A stretch of DNA of 64,000 nucleotides from Bergeyella_A cardium (GCF_030012605.2 NZ_CP114055.2); one strand, 5' to 3'; shown: positions 53,330 through 63,443, numbered from the stretch's first letter. A program made the numbers and translations. Notes: a model not told the origin generated them from the letters alone.

Positions 53330-53607
53330 AATATATTATTTTTAATTGATTTTACTTAATGAATCTCGTATTGTCTATCGCGTCTAATGAATTTTCTTCA
53401 ATAAATATAGCAAAATACTTTTCTTCTAATGATTTTTATTTAATGCATACCCCAAAATCTTTCAAATCTAATTGATTTTATTTAATGAACAAATGCCCAC
53501 ACTATAGCGGGCATTAATTTCCTCCGATGCACGATAAATAATGGCTCTCCGCCCATCACCTCCAGCCATTGGCTCATCGCCAAAAGCTAGCAGCTAACCG
53601 CCAAAAG
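53330..53607. repeat. Intergenic repeats upstream of kdsA
   Basis: Three imperfect copies of CTAATGATTTTATTTAATG occur at about 53341, 53428 and 53480, spaced unevenly. They are followed by an inverted repeat AATGCCC/GGGCATT (53504-53518) and a tract of GCCATTGGCTCATCGCC and AAAAGCTAGCAGC words. Confidence 0.6.
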
Positions 53608-55092
53608 CTATCTGCCCTCTGATTTTCTTTCATACAGGTTATAATCCGTCCCTGAGGGCTTCAGTTGATAGATTTTTTCAAGCCATTTGTTCTCGCTGCT
53701 TAGGTATTCTTTTATTCGGAACTTCTTCAGCAGCTTATAATGTTCCTTGTAGAAGTCTGCGTGGGGCTCTTCATTCAGGTCGGTATAAGATAAAATGTAT
53801 TTTGGTTCTCGTTTTCGTATCGTGTTATACTTATAGTTCTCTCGGTCATTGATGATTTCCTCCTGCACCTCCTTATCCACCAGCCCCACCTCGTCTATCG
53901 TCCTCAGGCCAGAGAAATACGGCACAAATCCTGCGGGTTCTAAGAATATCCACTCCTCTTTATCGGTTTCGTAGCCTTTTAAGTACAGCCCGATGCCTCT
54001 TCGGTAGTTCCATTCACCGTTCCCCGTCGCTACGGAGTGTATCATTTGGAAGAGGAGCATCGGCAAGATGTAGAATACACACAAGCTCGCCACCCATAGC
54101 CCTCTTTTTACCTTTTGTTCAATGACAAATATCAATACGGGAACGAAAAGTAAGACCTGTGGCACCCAATAATACCAATCGAAATAGCTTCTCTGCGAGA
54201 GGAACACCACCTGCTTCACCCATCCAAAGGAAAACAATGCAATGATGAAGAAATTCCTCTCTTTCCCCTCTCTGATGAGGTAGATGAAGCATAAAAGTTC
54301 AAACGCGAGAACCAATATCGTGAATGGGTTAATGCTCATCGGCAGCTTCAGCATCCCCCAGAAGTTCCCGAGGTTGATCCAAAACAGGTGTAGGTGCTCA
54401 TTAAAGCTCAGGCTCTTCTCATACGCCAAGCTTTTCGCCTTTATCGTGTTGTTTACAACCTCATCAAAGTAAAGGAGGTTGAAAGATAATGCCGCGCCTA
54501 CTCCTATCACTCCTCCGAGCACAAACCACCACCTGATTTTCCTTCTCCACAACACATCGGCAACGAATATAATCCCCAAGAATATCACCGTGTCTATCCG
54601 CGTAAAGAGAATAAGCGGTGGCAGCACGATTAGCGCCCAGTTTCTCGCCTTATAGAAGCCGTAGTACAGCAGACTCATCTCAAGGAAGAAGAGAATCCCG
54701 TATTCCATCCCAAGAATCGATACCTTGATAGAAGGAGGTAGCATCCCGAATATCAAAATGAATAATGCCCTTTGCTTTTCACTCACCAGGAGCATCTTAG
54801 CCAGCAGGTAAGAACCTATTGTGAAGAGTGTAGAATTAAAAATAAGAATTGGGTAAATGAAATTCTCCTTCCCCAATATCAAATTAAACAAGTAAGATAC
54901 GAATACATACAAGTGGGTAGTAGATGCTGAGATTTTCGTATCACCATTAAAGCCTATCACACCATAATCGAGCAGGTTCTGAGCTACTCTCCAAGTGATG
55001 AAGGCATCTTCCTGTATGTGGTGTGTCAGTAGAAATGGCAACTTTATCAGAACGACGAAGACTACTGCGAGTACCGATAGTTTCTGTTTCAT
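53608..55092 (-). CDS. GT-C type integral membrane glycosyltransferase-like protein
   Basis: The 494-residue protein has about ten membrane segments over the first 365 residues and a soluble C-terminal part of about 130. The first exported loop holds an acidic pair, QEDAFITWRVAQNLLDYG, in the place where GT-C enzymes have their catalytic aspartate, so a lipid-linked sugar transferase is likely. The acceptor is unknown. Its start codon shares one base with the stop of the GT117 gene, so the two are translationally coupled and probably work in one glycan pathway. Confidence 0.78.
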   Translation of the reverse strand: MKQKLSVLAVVFVVLIKLPFLLTHHIQEDAFITWRVAQNLLDYGVIGFNGDTKISASTTHLYVFVSYLFNLILGKENFIYPILIFNSTLFTIGSYLLAKMLLVSEKQRALFILIFGMLPPSIKVSILGMEYGILFFLEMSLLYYGFYKARNWALIVLPPLILFTRIDTVIFLGIIFVADVLWRRKIRWWFVLGGVIGVGAALSFNLLYFDEVVNNTIKAKSLAYEKSLSFNEHLHLFWINLGNFWGMLKLPMSINPFTILVLAFELLCFIYLIREGKERNFFIIALFSFGWVKQVVFLSQRSYFDWYYWVPQVLLFVPVLIFVIEQKVKRGLWVASLCVFYILPMLLFQMIHSVATGNGEWNYRRGIGLYLKGYETDKEEWIFLEPAGFVPYFSGLRTIDEVGLVDKEVQEEIINDRENYKYNTIRKREPKYILSYTDLNEEPHADFYKEHYKLLKKFRIKEYLSSENKWLEKIYQLKPSGTDYNLYERKSEGR

Positions 55093-58000
55093 TATTGCGT
55101 TACTTTCATTATCTGGTTGGTTATTTGGTTCAGTTTTTCCTCTTGGTAGGTAGAGTCATACGGCTTCATTACCTCGAATAAGAACTGGTAGAAAGGCGCA
55201 ATCTTCTGTATATTGTCCGCCTCTCTCATCGCTTTCTCTTTGCCCATCTGCTCAAGGTCTTTTATAAAGTTTTCATACCTCTTGTCTATCGGCTCTATGG
55301 ATTTCACAAGGTATTGATAGCCTTTGTCCTCTTTCCCCATCTTTTTATAGGCATCTACTACGGCTCCTACTACTAATGAGTACTCAAACGGCTTCGAGCG
55401 GAGGGTTTTCCCTGCAAACTTCTGCTCATAGGCAGACAGACCTGCATAATAATCATATTCCTTAAAGATTTCTCCTTTCAGGCTTTCTGCCAGCTTTAGC
55501 CCTTTCCCTTCTTGACCAGAAATAATATAGCCATAGACTATCGAACTCAAAGAACGAGGGTCGTTATACTTGCTCACAGGGATTTCCCTATTGGCAAGAT
55601 CGAGTATTTCCACTGCTTTTGCCTTTTGCCCTTTGCTTGCAAGTGCATCGGCAGCACGGCTGGCAGAGCTCCTATAGCTTACGATATTAGAAGTACAGGT
55701 TTCATCAAAATGCACACTCAAATCCTTGAAATTCCCCCAGCGATAGTTCTTCACAATGCGGTAGAGGTCATCTGCCACTACTCTTCCCATCTCGCCAGAC
55801 TCCTTTTCCTTTGTTTGTATCGGTACAAGGCGGTAGGAAAAGCCATCGAACTGTAAGTAATCATTTAAGAAGAAGATATTTTCATCCTCGTAAATCCCTC
55901 CGGAGGAGAAATTAATCGTTCGTTTCCAGTCAAAATGAGCGAGGATATCCATCAGCATAAGTCCGTTTTTAAACATCGTTTGTGGCTTGTAGGTAATCAC
56001 AAGATTATCCACTGTATTGGGCAAATCTTCCTTGCGAATGATTCCTGCCTTTATCGCGTTTGATTTATTTACAGGTATGTACATTCTGTTGCAAGGGATG
56101 AAGTTAAATCTCTCGTATCTGGTATCTCCAAAGTAGAATTTAAGTATCTCGTCTTTCTCCGCAGATTTAATTTTGAGGAATCTCAAGGCATCTTTCACCG
56201 AGATAGAATCCATCGTAGCATATTTTCTGAAACTTGGGAAAGCATCTTTGTGGAAGCCATTTTCTTCAAGGTTGTCGAAGAAGTTTTTCCATCTTTCTTT
56301 TGAGAAAACCAGAATCTGGTCATTTGTCCCGTCTCTGTAATCCTCGTGCTTTAATGACGAAGGCACTGGCATTGAGTTATAGGTTCGCCTTTTAATCTGG
56401 TCAAGGTACCAAGGGGTCTGTGCAAGGGTGAAATTAACCACCTTTACATCATCTCGGAAGCCTTCGGTTTCTTGTATAGCCCAAAGTGGGTAGGTATCAT
56501 TATCTCCATAGACAAAAATAATGTTGTCTTTATTCAATGATTTTAATACCGAATAGGCATAGTCATACGCTGCATATCTTTTGCTTCTGTCGTGTGGCGT
56601 ATAGTTCTGGAAGCCCATCATCATTGGGATAAAGAGCAGTACCACACCCGTTAAAATGACGGATGAGTTCTTATTAAACTTCCTCTGGATAAGGTTTAAA
56701 ATAGCCCCAGCTCCTATACCTATCCAAATTGCAAAGGCGTAGAAAGAGCCTACCATTGCATAGTCTCTCTCTCTCGGTTCAAAGGGTTTTACTCCTGTGT
56801 AGAAGATAATCCCCACACTTGTTAGTACGAAGAGTGAGAGTAGGGCGTAGAACCTCCCGAAGTCTCTTTTCACTTGGAAATAGAAGCCTATAAATCCTAA
56901 GATAAGCGGTAGGAAGTAGAATTTCACGGTACTCTCATTAGAGTACATCTTTGGCATATCCTCTTGGTTGCCCAGCAGAAGATTATCAATGAAAGAGAAG
57001 CCCGAAATCCAGTTTCCTTTGGTATTTTCCATATGCCCTTCTAAATCATTCTGCCTTCCTGCGAAGTTCCACAAAAGATATCGGAAGTTATAATACCCAT
57101 TCTGAAAGCTGATAAAGTAATCGAAGTTCTGCCAGAAGGAAGGCTTTTTTACCTTAATAAGATTATATTTCTTTACTTCCAGATAGTCATCAAGGGTTAT
57201 GCTCCCATCTTCGTATTTTGCTCTAAGCTCATCAAAGGCTTGTTCTGCCTCTGGGCTTTCTTCTAAGTAAGGGTTATCAAAATTAAATTCAAAATCAGGA
57301 GCTCCGTACATAGAGATGTAGTTACTCATTACATCATCACTTTCATTAAACATACGAGGCATAAAGCTGGTGTGGGCTTTAGCATATACATAATTAAACC
57401 GCTCGCCTACCTTTCGGTATTCGCCAGTGGTGTAGTCGGGCTCATACACATCTCCAAACTTTAAGAGTCCATCATCCTTTATGGTTTTATAGCTTCCGTC
57501 ATCGTTTCGTTCTATGCCGTAGTTATCGAGTTGTGCGGTGTAGTTTTGTCCGTATATCGTAGGCCAGTCGCCGTATTGCTCACGGTTGTAATAGTCCAGC
57601 ATCCCAATAGCAGTATTGGGGTTGTTGAGGTTCATTGGTGGGTTAGCATTCGCTCTGATGGGGATGACCAGCCAGCACGAGAAACCGATAATCATAAAGA
57701 TAACCGAGAGCGCTATCGTTTGGTTCAGGCTTTTCTTTGATTGGATGGCAGCCTTTAATCCAATAAGGCAAAGCATCACCAAGATAATAAAGGCAATCGC
57801 TGTTCCCGAGTTGAAAGGCAGTCCCAAACCATTGACTGCAAAGATTTCCGTCTTCCCAAATAAAGACATAATCAATGGGAATATAAACTTAAAGACAAGG
57901 GCTAATATCAATAGCGTAACCCCATTTGCGATGAGGAAAGACTTCCAGCTAAATTCATATTTCTTAGCATAAAATATAAGGCATATCGCAGGTATTGCCA

Positions 58001-58595
58001 GCATACACATCATATGTACCCCTACCGAAAGCCCTATGATAAAAGAGATAAGTATCAGCCACCGCTGATGGTGTGGGGTATCAAACTCCCGCTCCCATTT
58101 TACGATGAGCCATAGCAGTAATGCGATAAACATTGATGCCATAGCATAGACCTCGCCCTCCACTGCCGAAAACCAAAAGGTATCTGAAAAGGTAAAGCTC
58201 AGTGCTCCGATAACTCCTGCAAAAAGCACAGCGATATCGCTGCTTTCAGTCGCTTCGCCATTAGATTTGATAAAGATATTCCTCACCAAATGGGTAATCG
58301 TCCAAAACAGGAAGAGTATCGTAAAAGCACTAAACAGTGCTGAAGTTGCATTAATAACCAATGAATAATACTCCCCATTCCCCAATGCAAATATCCCCAT
58401 CACTGCACCTACCAACTGAAAGAGTGCGGCACCAGGGGCGTGGGTTACTTCGAGTTTCACTGCTGAGGAAATATACTCCCCACAGTCCCAAAAGCTGAAA
58501 TTAGGCTCTATCGTAGAGAGATAAGTAAGGAGGGAAATTCCAAAAACTACCCACCCTGTAATCGTATTCCACTTTTTGAAAGTTTGGTTATCCAT
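55092..58595 (-). CDS. DUF2723 / GT117 family membrane glycosyltransferase
   Basis: The 1167-residue protein matches the large Bacteroidota DUF2723 (GT117) family: VFGISLLTYLSTIEPNFSFWDCGEYISSAVKLEVTHAPGA at the start with the acidic residues of a GT-C active site, 12 or so membrane segments, and a long soluble C-terminus with a helical repeat part. Family members are implicated in protein O-glycosylation in some Bacteroidota. The overlap with the next gene suggests a shared pathway. It has a TACTTTTG box 27 nt upstream. Confidence 0.9.
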   Translation of the reverse strand: MDNQTFKKWNTITGWVVFGISLLTYLSTIEPNFSFWDCGEYISSAVKLEVTHAPGAALFQLVGAVMGIFALGNGEYYSLVINATSALFSAFTILFLFWTITHLVRNIFIKSNGEATESSDIAVLFAGVIGALSFTFSDTFWFSAVEGEVYAMASMFIALLLWLIVKWEREFDTPHHQRWLILISFIIGLSVGVHMMCMLAIPAICLIFYAKKYEFSWKSFLIANGVTLLILALVFKFIFPLIMSLFGKTEIFAVNGLGLPFNSGTAIAFIILVMLCLIGLKAAIQSKKSLNQTIALSVIFMIIGFSCWLVIPIRANANPPMNLNNPNTAIGMLDYYNREQYGDWPTIYGQNYTAQLDNYGIERNDDGSYKTIKDDGLLKFGDVYEPDYTTGEYRKVGERFNYVYAKAHTSFMPRMFNESDDVMSNYISMYGAPDFEFNFDNPYLEESPEAEQAFDELRAKYEDGSITLDDYLEVKKYNLIKVKKPSFWQNFDYFISFQNGYYNFRYLLWNFAGRQNDLEGHMENTKGNWISGFSFIDNLLLGNQEDMPKMYSNESTVKFYFLPLILGFIGFYFQVKRDFGRFYALLSLFVLTSVGIIFYTGVKPFEPRERDYAMVGSFYAFAIWIGIGAGAILNLIQRKFNKNSSVILTGVVLLFIPMMMGFQNYTPHDRSKRYAAYDYAYSVLKSLNKDNIIFVYGDNDTYPLWAIQETEGFRDDVKVVNFTLAQTPWYLDQIKRRTYNSMPVPSSLKHEDYRDGTNDQILVFSKERWKNFFDNLEENGFHKDAFPSFRKYATMDSISVKDALRFLKIKSAEKDEILKFYFGDTRYERFNFIPCNRMYIPVNKSNAIKAGIIRKEDLPNTVDNLVITYKPQTMFKNGLMLMDILAHFDWKRTINFSSGGIYEDENIFFLNDYLQFDGFSYRLVPIQTKEKESGEMGRVVADDLYRIVKNYRWGNFKDLSVHFDETCTSNIVSYRSSASRAADALASKGQKAKAVEILDLANREIPVSKYNDPRSLSSIVYGYIISGQEGKGLKLAESLKGEIFKEYDYYAGLSAYEQKFAGKTLRSKPFEYSLVVGAVVDAYKKMGKEDKGYQYLVKSIEPIDKRYENFIKDLEQMGKEKAMREADNIQKIAPFYQFLFEVMKPYDSTYQEEKLNQITNQIMKVTQ

Positions 58596-58621
58596 AAAAC
58601 AACAAAATCTTTTTTCGCCCC

Positions 58622-58629
58622 CAAAAGTA
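58622..58629 (-). promoter_or_regulatory. -7 box of GT117 gene
   Basis: TACTTTTG on the minus strand, 27 nt before the start codon. Confidence 0.55.
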
Positions 58630-58649
58630 AGGTTTTAAAAATAAATACA

Positions 58650-58745
58650 CCGTAGCCGGTGGGGCACACTTAGGACAAGATAACCACGCACCCATTAAGC
58701 TAACAGCCAAAAGCCATCAGCCAAGAGCCAACTGCTATCAGCCTG
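58650..58745. repeat. Dispersed repeat tract
   Basis: GTAGCCGGTGGGGCACAC and GCTAACAGCCAAAAGCC words recall other tracts. Confidence 0.6.
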
Positions 58746-58760
58746 TTATTATAAGCGCTT

Positions 58761-58895
58761 TCTATCTTGAGAAGGATAGACTATCTATCATTAAGAATAG
58801 ACATACTATTACGCTCGTAATAGACACTCTATTACGGTAAGGATAGACACTCTATTACGCTCGTAATAGACTCCCTATTGAGGGAGGTGCTATCC
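58761..58895. repeat. Tandem 23-bp hairpin array
   Basis: Three full units of ATAGACACTCTATTACG type (23 nt each) plus partial ones are present. CTATTACG and CGTAATAG pair around CT. Flanking variants keep CTAT...ATAG pairing. The sequence is unrelated to the array at 5556 but the design is the same. Confidence 0.75.
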
Positions 58896-58917
58896 TACAA
58901 CAACTTGAGAGCACACC

Positions 58918-58985
58918 TTAGCGGGTGAGGCACTTACCACAAACTTCCCCCCCCCCACAGCCTACTGCTTATTGCTTATTGCCTT
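58918..58985. repeat. Repeat tract with C10 run reaching into the clc gene end
   Basis: A run of ten C lies at 58947-58956, five bases after the clc stop. The repeat words CCTACTGC and TTATTGCTTATTGCC overlap the last codons of the ClC gene. Confidence 0.6.
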
Positions 58986-60317
58986 TTTTATAAACCCCAT
59001 TTTTATGTATTCGTAGAGGGAGTGTCGGCTAATGAGTAGGGAGACTACAGAGGAGATAATTCCTGCGAGCATCAGATGGAAGATGAGGGAATGCCTGTCG
59101 GTCATCTCCAATACGATAATGGCAGAGGTAAAGGGCGCACGGGTAATCCCCGTGAGGAAAGCGACCATCCCGGAGAGTATCACCACATTGGTTTCGGCAG
59201 GAGAGAGGTGGATAAGGTCAGAGAATACCGCACCTATGCTTGCACCGATACTGAGGGCAGGAGCAAATATCCCCCCTGCAGCACCAGAAGTGAAGGAAAG
59301 AGCACAGCCTATCATTCGTATAAAAGGGGTGTACCAGGCTTTTTGTTTCTGCTCGGAGAAGAGAACATCTTCTATCAGACCTTTACCCGAGCCTAATATA
59401 TCCGAACTGAGAAAATAAGATATAGAGGCGATTATAAGAGCAGAAAGGATGAGGAAGAGGATGTTTGAGCGGGAGCTTTTAAGTTTCTCTTCTTTCCATC
59501 GGCTGAGTTTGAGGATATAGATAGAGAACTGGCTGGCGAGGAGCCCTGAAATCCCAGAAACGAGAATGACAGGTAGCATTACGAAAAGGGTAATGTTTTG
59601 CGTCTTAGGATAGCCGAGGTAGAGATAGCTCCCTGCGAGGGTTTGAGAGGTGAGCCCAGCAATGATTACCGCTGTGAAGAGAGCGGTTTTAAAGTACTTA
59701 ATATGGGTTTTGGCAAGCTCTTCAATAGCGAAGACGATTCCTCCCAAGGGTGTATTAAACGCTGCGGATAGCCCTGCGGCAGCACCCGTCATAATCATAT
59801 TTCTTTCAGAGATTTTTACCCACCATTTGGGCAAGTATTTATTAATAGTGGTGAATACGGAGCCTGCAATCTGAATGGTAGGACCTTCACGCCCAACGAT
59901 ACCTCCACCCATTACCATTAGCATAGACGAGAGGATTTTAATGATGAGAACTTTGATGTTGAGCAGTCGGTGTACCTTTTTACCATTGGCAGGTGTGGCA
60001 AGGTCTATGGATGCCATTACTTGCGGTATGCCACTGCCTTTTGCATAGGGAGAGAAGCGCTTAATGAGCCACCACGAGGCAACGAAGCACACGGGCGTAA
60101 GGATAAATATCAGGAGGGGATGAATGCCGAGAATCATTTTTAGAAAATCCTCTGCCCAATGGAATGCTTTTGCATAGAATACCGCTAAAATCCCTGTGAT
60201 GACCGAGCCTACCCAGAAAGGTATTGCCTGTAGTACAGATTTCTTTAGCTTGTCGTTATAGCTTCTGTCAAAGTAGTATTTGAGTTTTGCCCTTATGCGC
60301 TCTGCCCATTTTTTCAT
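58962..60317 (-). CDS. ClC family chloride channel/transporter
   Basis: The 451-residue protein has the ClC selectivity motifs: GSGIPQ (near 94), GREGPTIQ (near 145, with the gating glutamate) and GGIFAPALSIGA (near 350). An acidic residue equivalent to the proton-pathway glutamate of E. coli ClcA is present in FAIEELAK, so an H+/Cl- exchanger is plausible. No cytosolic CBS domains are attached. Its final codons lie in a dispersed repeat. Proton-coupled acid resistance is the usual role, inferred here. Confidence 0.92.
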   Translation of the reverse strand: MKKWAERIRAKLKYYFDRSYNDKLKKSVLQAIPFWVGSVITGILAVFYAKAFHWAEDFLKMILGIHPLLIFILTPVCFVASWWLIKRFSPYAKGSGIPQVMASIDLATPANGKKVHRLLNIKVLIIKILSSMLMVMGGGIVGREGPTIQIAGSVFTTINKYLPKWWVKISERNMIMTGAAAGLSAAFNTPLGGIVFAIEELAKTHIKYFKTALFTAVIIAGLTSQTLAGSYLYLGYPKTQNITLFVMLPVILVSGISGLLASQFSIYILKLSRWKEEKLKSSRSNILFLILSALIIASISYFLSSDILGSGKGLIEDVLFSEQKQKAWYTPFIRMIGCALSFTSGAAGGIFAPALSIGASIGAVFSDLIHLSPAETNVVILSGMVAFLTGITRAPFTSAIIVLEMTDRHSLIFHLMLAGIISSVVSLLISRHSLYEYIKMGFIKKAISNKQ

Positions 60318-60428
60318 TCTGCAAAATTAAGAAAGCCATTGAGAATAATCACCAAATACCCACCCTAAACCCAAAGGAAGTTTAAGGTATTTTGTATTTT
60401 CGCGATTCATTAATAATAATCAGGTCAG

Positions 60429-62303
60429 ATGAACTATATTTCGGCAGAGCATTTATCAAAATCCTATGGTGTAAAGACCTTATTTAAAGACATCAGTTTT
60501 CATATCAATGAAGGGGATAAAATAGCTATTGTAGCGAAGAATGGAAGTGGGAAATCTACTCTGCTCAAAATTTTAATGGGTAAAGAAATTGCCGATGAGG
60601 GTGAGGTGAGCATTAATAAGGATATTCAAGTGGTGTTGTTTGACCAAGAAATTAGCTTTGACCCCAGCTTAAGCGTAGAGGAGTTTATGATGAGTTTAGA
60701 CTCCCCACCTATTGCAGCACTTAGGAATTATCATCGAGCATTGGCGTCTAACAGTCCCCGAGAGATGGAGCTCGCCCTTGCGGAAATGGAAAGCCAAAAG
60801 GCGTGGGACTTGGAAAATGAGATGAAGCAAATACTCTCTCAGCTCAAAATAACCGAGCTCTCAACAAAGATGGGGCAGCTCTCTGGTGGGCAGGTCAAGA
60901 GGGTCGCGCTGGCAAAGCTCCTTACGGAGACTCGAGCAGAGCACAGGCACACTTTACTTATTATGGATGAGCCGACCAATCACCTGGATGTAGAGATGGT
61001 AGAGTGGCTGGAGAACTATCTGAGCAAAGCAAAACTTACTTTACTGCTGGTGACCCACGACCGATATTTCCTCGATTCAGTCTGTGATATTATCTGGGAG
61101 ATGGAGGATTACACCCTCTACACTCACCAAGGGAGTTATGCCACCTACCTTGAAAATAAAATGATTCGTGAGGATAACCTCAATGCTACTATTGATAAAG
61201 CCAATAACCTCTACCGTAAGGAGCTGGAGTGGATGAGGAGGCAGCCAAAAGCACGGACGACCAAGTCTAAAAGCCGTATAGATGCCTTTTACGAAACCGA
61301 GAAAGTGGCGAAGACCAATACTAAGAAACAATCTCTGGAGCTGGACTTTGAGATGAAGAGATTAGGCAAAAAGATTCTGGAGCTCAAGCATATTGATAAG
61401 AGCTTCGGAGATAATGTTCTGCTTAAGGACTTCTCTTATCAGTTCCAACGGGGCGAGAAGGTAGGTATTGTCGGTAAGAACGGAGCGGGAAAATCCACCC
61501 TGCTCAATATTATTCAAGGACTGGAGCCTTATGACAGGGGAGAGATAGAAACAGGCGAAACCATTAGATTCGGCTATTTTTCCCAAAAGGGACTTTCATA
61601 TAATGAAGATGAGCGAGTGATAGATTTCATCCGAAATATCTCTGAAAACTTTCCTTTGGCAAATGGGAAAACCATCTCTGCATCGCAGTTTTTAAGGCTT
61701 TTCCTCTTTGATGACTATACTCAGTATTCGCCCATCGCCAAGCTCTCGGGAGGGGAGAAGCGCAGGCTACACCTGATGTTTGTACTCTACCAAAACCCGA
61801 ATTTCCTCATCTTTGATGAGCCTACGAACGATTTGGATCTCCCAACACTCACCGTGCTGGAGAATTTTCTTATCAACTTTCAGGGTTGCCTCATCATAGT
61901 CTCTCACGACCGCTATTTTATGGACAGGATTGTAGACCGCATACTGGCATTTGAGGGTGAGGGTAAAGTGAAAAATTTTACAGGGAACTTCTCCGAATAC
62001 AGAGAGATGAAGGCACAGACTAAGCCCAAAGCAGAGCCACAGACCGAGCGCAAAACTCCTGATGAAAGAAAGCCCGAACCTCAGATATCTGCCGTAAAAA
62101 GAAAGCTCTCCTTTAAAGAACAGCGAGAGCTGGAACAGATAGAAAAGGACATTCCCGAGCTCGAAAAGCAGAGAGACCTTATCCTCCAGCAGCTAAATAA
62201 TGAGACCGATTATACTAAAATATCAGTGCTCTCTGCCGATTTAGAAGCGGTATCTGAGAAATTAGAAACGGCAGAAATGCGGTGGTTAGAATTGCAGGAA
62301 TAA
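60429..62303 (+). CDS. ABC-F ATPase (Uup-like)
   Basis: The 624-residue protein has two ABC domains without membrane parts. Walker A motifs are AKNGSGKSTLLKIL and GKNGAGKSTLLNII; signatures are GQLSGGQVKRVALAKLL and AKLSGGEKRRLHLM; Walker B regions are LLIMDEPTNHLD and LIFDEPTNDLD. The linker between (about 235-315) is the P-site tRNA-interacting motif, and a C-terminal coiled coil (about 555-624) follows, as in Uup. Such proteins act on the ribosome in translation or recombination-related repair. No resistance role is implied. Confidence 0.93.
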   Translation: MNYISAEHLSKSYGVKTLFKDISFHINEGDKIAIVAKNGSGKSTLLKILMGKEIADEGEVSINKDIQVVLFDQEISFDPSLSVEEFMMSLDSPPIAALRNYHRALASNSPREMELALAEMESQKAWDLENEMKQILSQLKITELSTKMGQLSGGQVKRVALAKLLTETRAEHRHTLLIMDEPTNHLDVEMVEWLENYLSKAKLTLLLVTHDRYFLDSVCDIIWEMEDYTLYTHQGSYATYLENKMIREDNLNATIDKANNLYRKELEWMRRQPKARTTKSKSRIDAFYETEKVAKTNTKKQSLELDFEMKRLGKKILELKHIDKSFGDNVLLKDFSYQFQRGEKVGIVGKNGAGKSTLLNIIQGLEPYDRGEIETGETIRFGYFSQKGLSYNEDERVIDFIRNISENFPLANGKTISASQFLRLFLFDDYTQYSPIAKLSGGEKRRLHLMFVLYQNPNFLIFDEPTNDLDLPTLTVLENFLINFQGCLIIVSHDRYFMDRIVDRILAFEGEGKVKNFTGNFSEYREMKAQTKPKAEPQTERKTPDERKPEPQISAVKRKLSFKEQRELEQIEKDIPELEKQRDLILQQLNNETDYTKISVLSADLEAVSEKLETAEMRWLELQE

Positions 62304-62396
62304 GACGAATAAAGAATAAAAGATTACCACCCATCAGTCGATGATTTTTCTTTATGCCAATAGGAAAAAAATAGCATCAGTATCCAATCGAAAAAA

Positions 62397-62516
62397 CATA
62401 GTGATGAAAAAAAATTTCATCACTATGAAATTAGGAAAACATAGTGATGAAATTCCAAAAACATAGTGATGAAATTCCAAAAACATAGTGATGAAAAAAA
62501 AAATCATCACTATGAA
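62397..62516. repeat. Tandem CATAGTGATGAA hairpin array
   Basis: Within the 372-nt gap after uup are four units of about 22 nt built on CATAGTGATGAA. Two form perfect hairpins: CATAGTGATGAAA with TTTCATCACTATG (13 bp, 62397-62427) and an 11-bp one at 62484-62514. They could also terminate transcription. Confidence 0.75.
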
Positions 62517-62625
62517 ATTTTTTTTACATAAAAAAGAAAGATTTTTTCTAAAAGTAGGGGAGGGGAGAGGCTCTACTTTGCCCCTTTTTTCGTCTCTGGT
62601 AAAGCCCTTGAGGATTGGGTGTGAA

Positions 62626-62657
62626 AAAGAAAAATCCTCCCTGCTGAGGAGGGAGGA
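62626..62657 (-). terminator. Terminator of ABC operon
   Basis: On the minus strand TCCTCCCT, a loop and AGGGAGGA are followed by TTTTTCTTTTT, 19 nt after the permease stop. Confidence 0.8.
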
Positions 62658-62675
62658 AATAGGGGTGATTTTATA

Positions 62676-63443
62676 TTATAAATCCTTTTTGTTAAACTTA
62701 ATCAAGCTGAGAAAGAGAGGGATGGCTATCCACACGCAGAGGATAAGCAGCGAGACTCCCATACCGCCTCCGCTACCGAAAATCTCCTTGAATATAGCCC
62801 CAGTTGCTCCGAGCATTGCAGCAACATCTAACTGCAAAAGCACGAAAATACGAGAGAGACCTATTGGATTAAGTGCTGTGAGAGTTGCCATTGTACCTTC
62901 GATAGGATAATCTGACAGCTGGAAAATGAGAAGAAGCAAGATGCTATCATACACCAAGCTGAAAAATATCCATATAAAAATAGAAAGCCCAATACCCTTT
63001 GCTCGGTCTTTTGCGGAGATGGACATCAGCATAGCGAAAGCAGTGAAGATGACCGATAGGAAGCAGCCCGAAATAATGAGCGAGAAGCCCGTTTCCAATG
63101 ATGAATAAAGGAAAATAGGCAATGCACAACCGATGAGGAATGCCGCTATAAGCGCTGTAGAAATCCCGATAAAAATTCCGAGCCAGATGCGAGTTCGTGC
63201 GACAGGCTGGCTTAGGAGCAGCTCGATGAACTGGCTACTGTTATACACATAAATCGTAGAAAAAATAACACTTACCAGTGGTACCAGCAAAATGACTACA
63301 TTGAGAAGGCTGGCTGTAGCTTTGGAAGAGTTTTCTTCCAAACCGAGAAGCGCCCACGAGATGAGGAACAAAATGGCAGTATATACCAGTACGATTTTAT
63401 TTTTTAGGATATCAAAAATGATAAATTTAGCTGTATTATTCAT
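62676..63443 (-). CDS. nosY: NosY-like ABC permease
   Basis: The 255-residue protein has six membrane segments. The pattern LLSQPVARTRIWLGIFIGI, a conserved RAKGIGLSIFIWIFFSLVYDSILLLL and LTALNPIGLSRIFVLLQLDVAAMLGATGA is that of NosY, the permease that works with NosF and NosD in maturing the copper centre of nitrous-oxide reductase. The gene start overlaps the ATPase gene end by 8 nt. The assignment to nitrous-oxide metabolism is inferred, since nosZ is not in the window. Confidence 0.72.
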   Translation of the reverse strand: MNNTAKFIIFDILKNKIVLVYTAILFLISWALLGLEENSSKATASLLNVVILLVPLVSVIFSTIYVYNSSQFIELLLSQPVARTRIWLGIFIGISTALIAAFLIGCALPIFLYSSLETGFSLIISGCFLSVIFTAFAMLMSISAKDRAKGIGLSIFIWIFFSLVYDSILLLLIFQLSDYPIEGTMATLTALNPIGLSRIFVLLQLDVAAMLGATGAIFKEIFGSGGGMGVSLLILCVWIAIPLFLSLIKFNKKDL

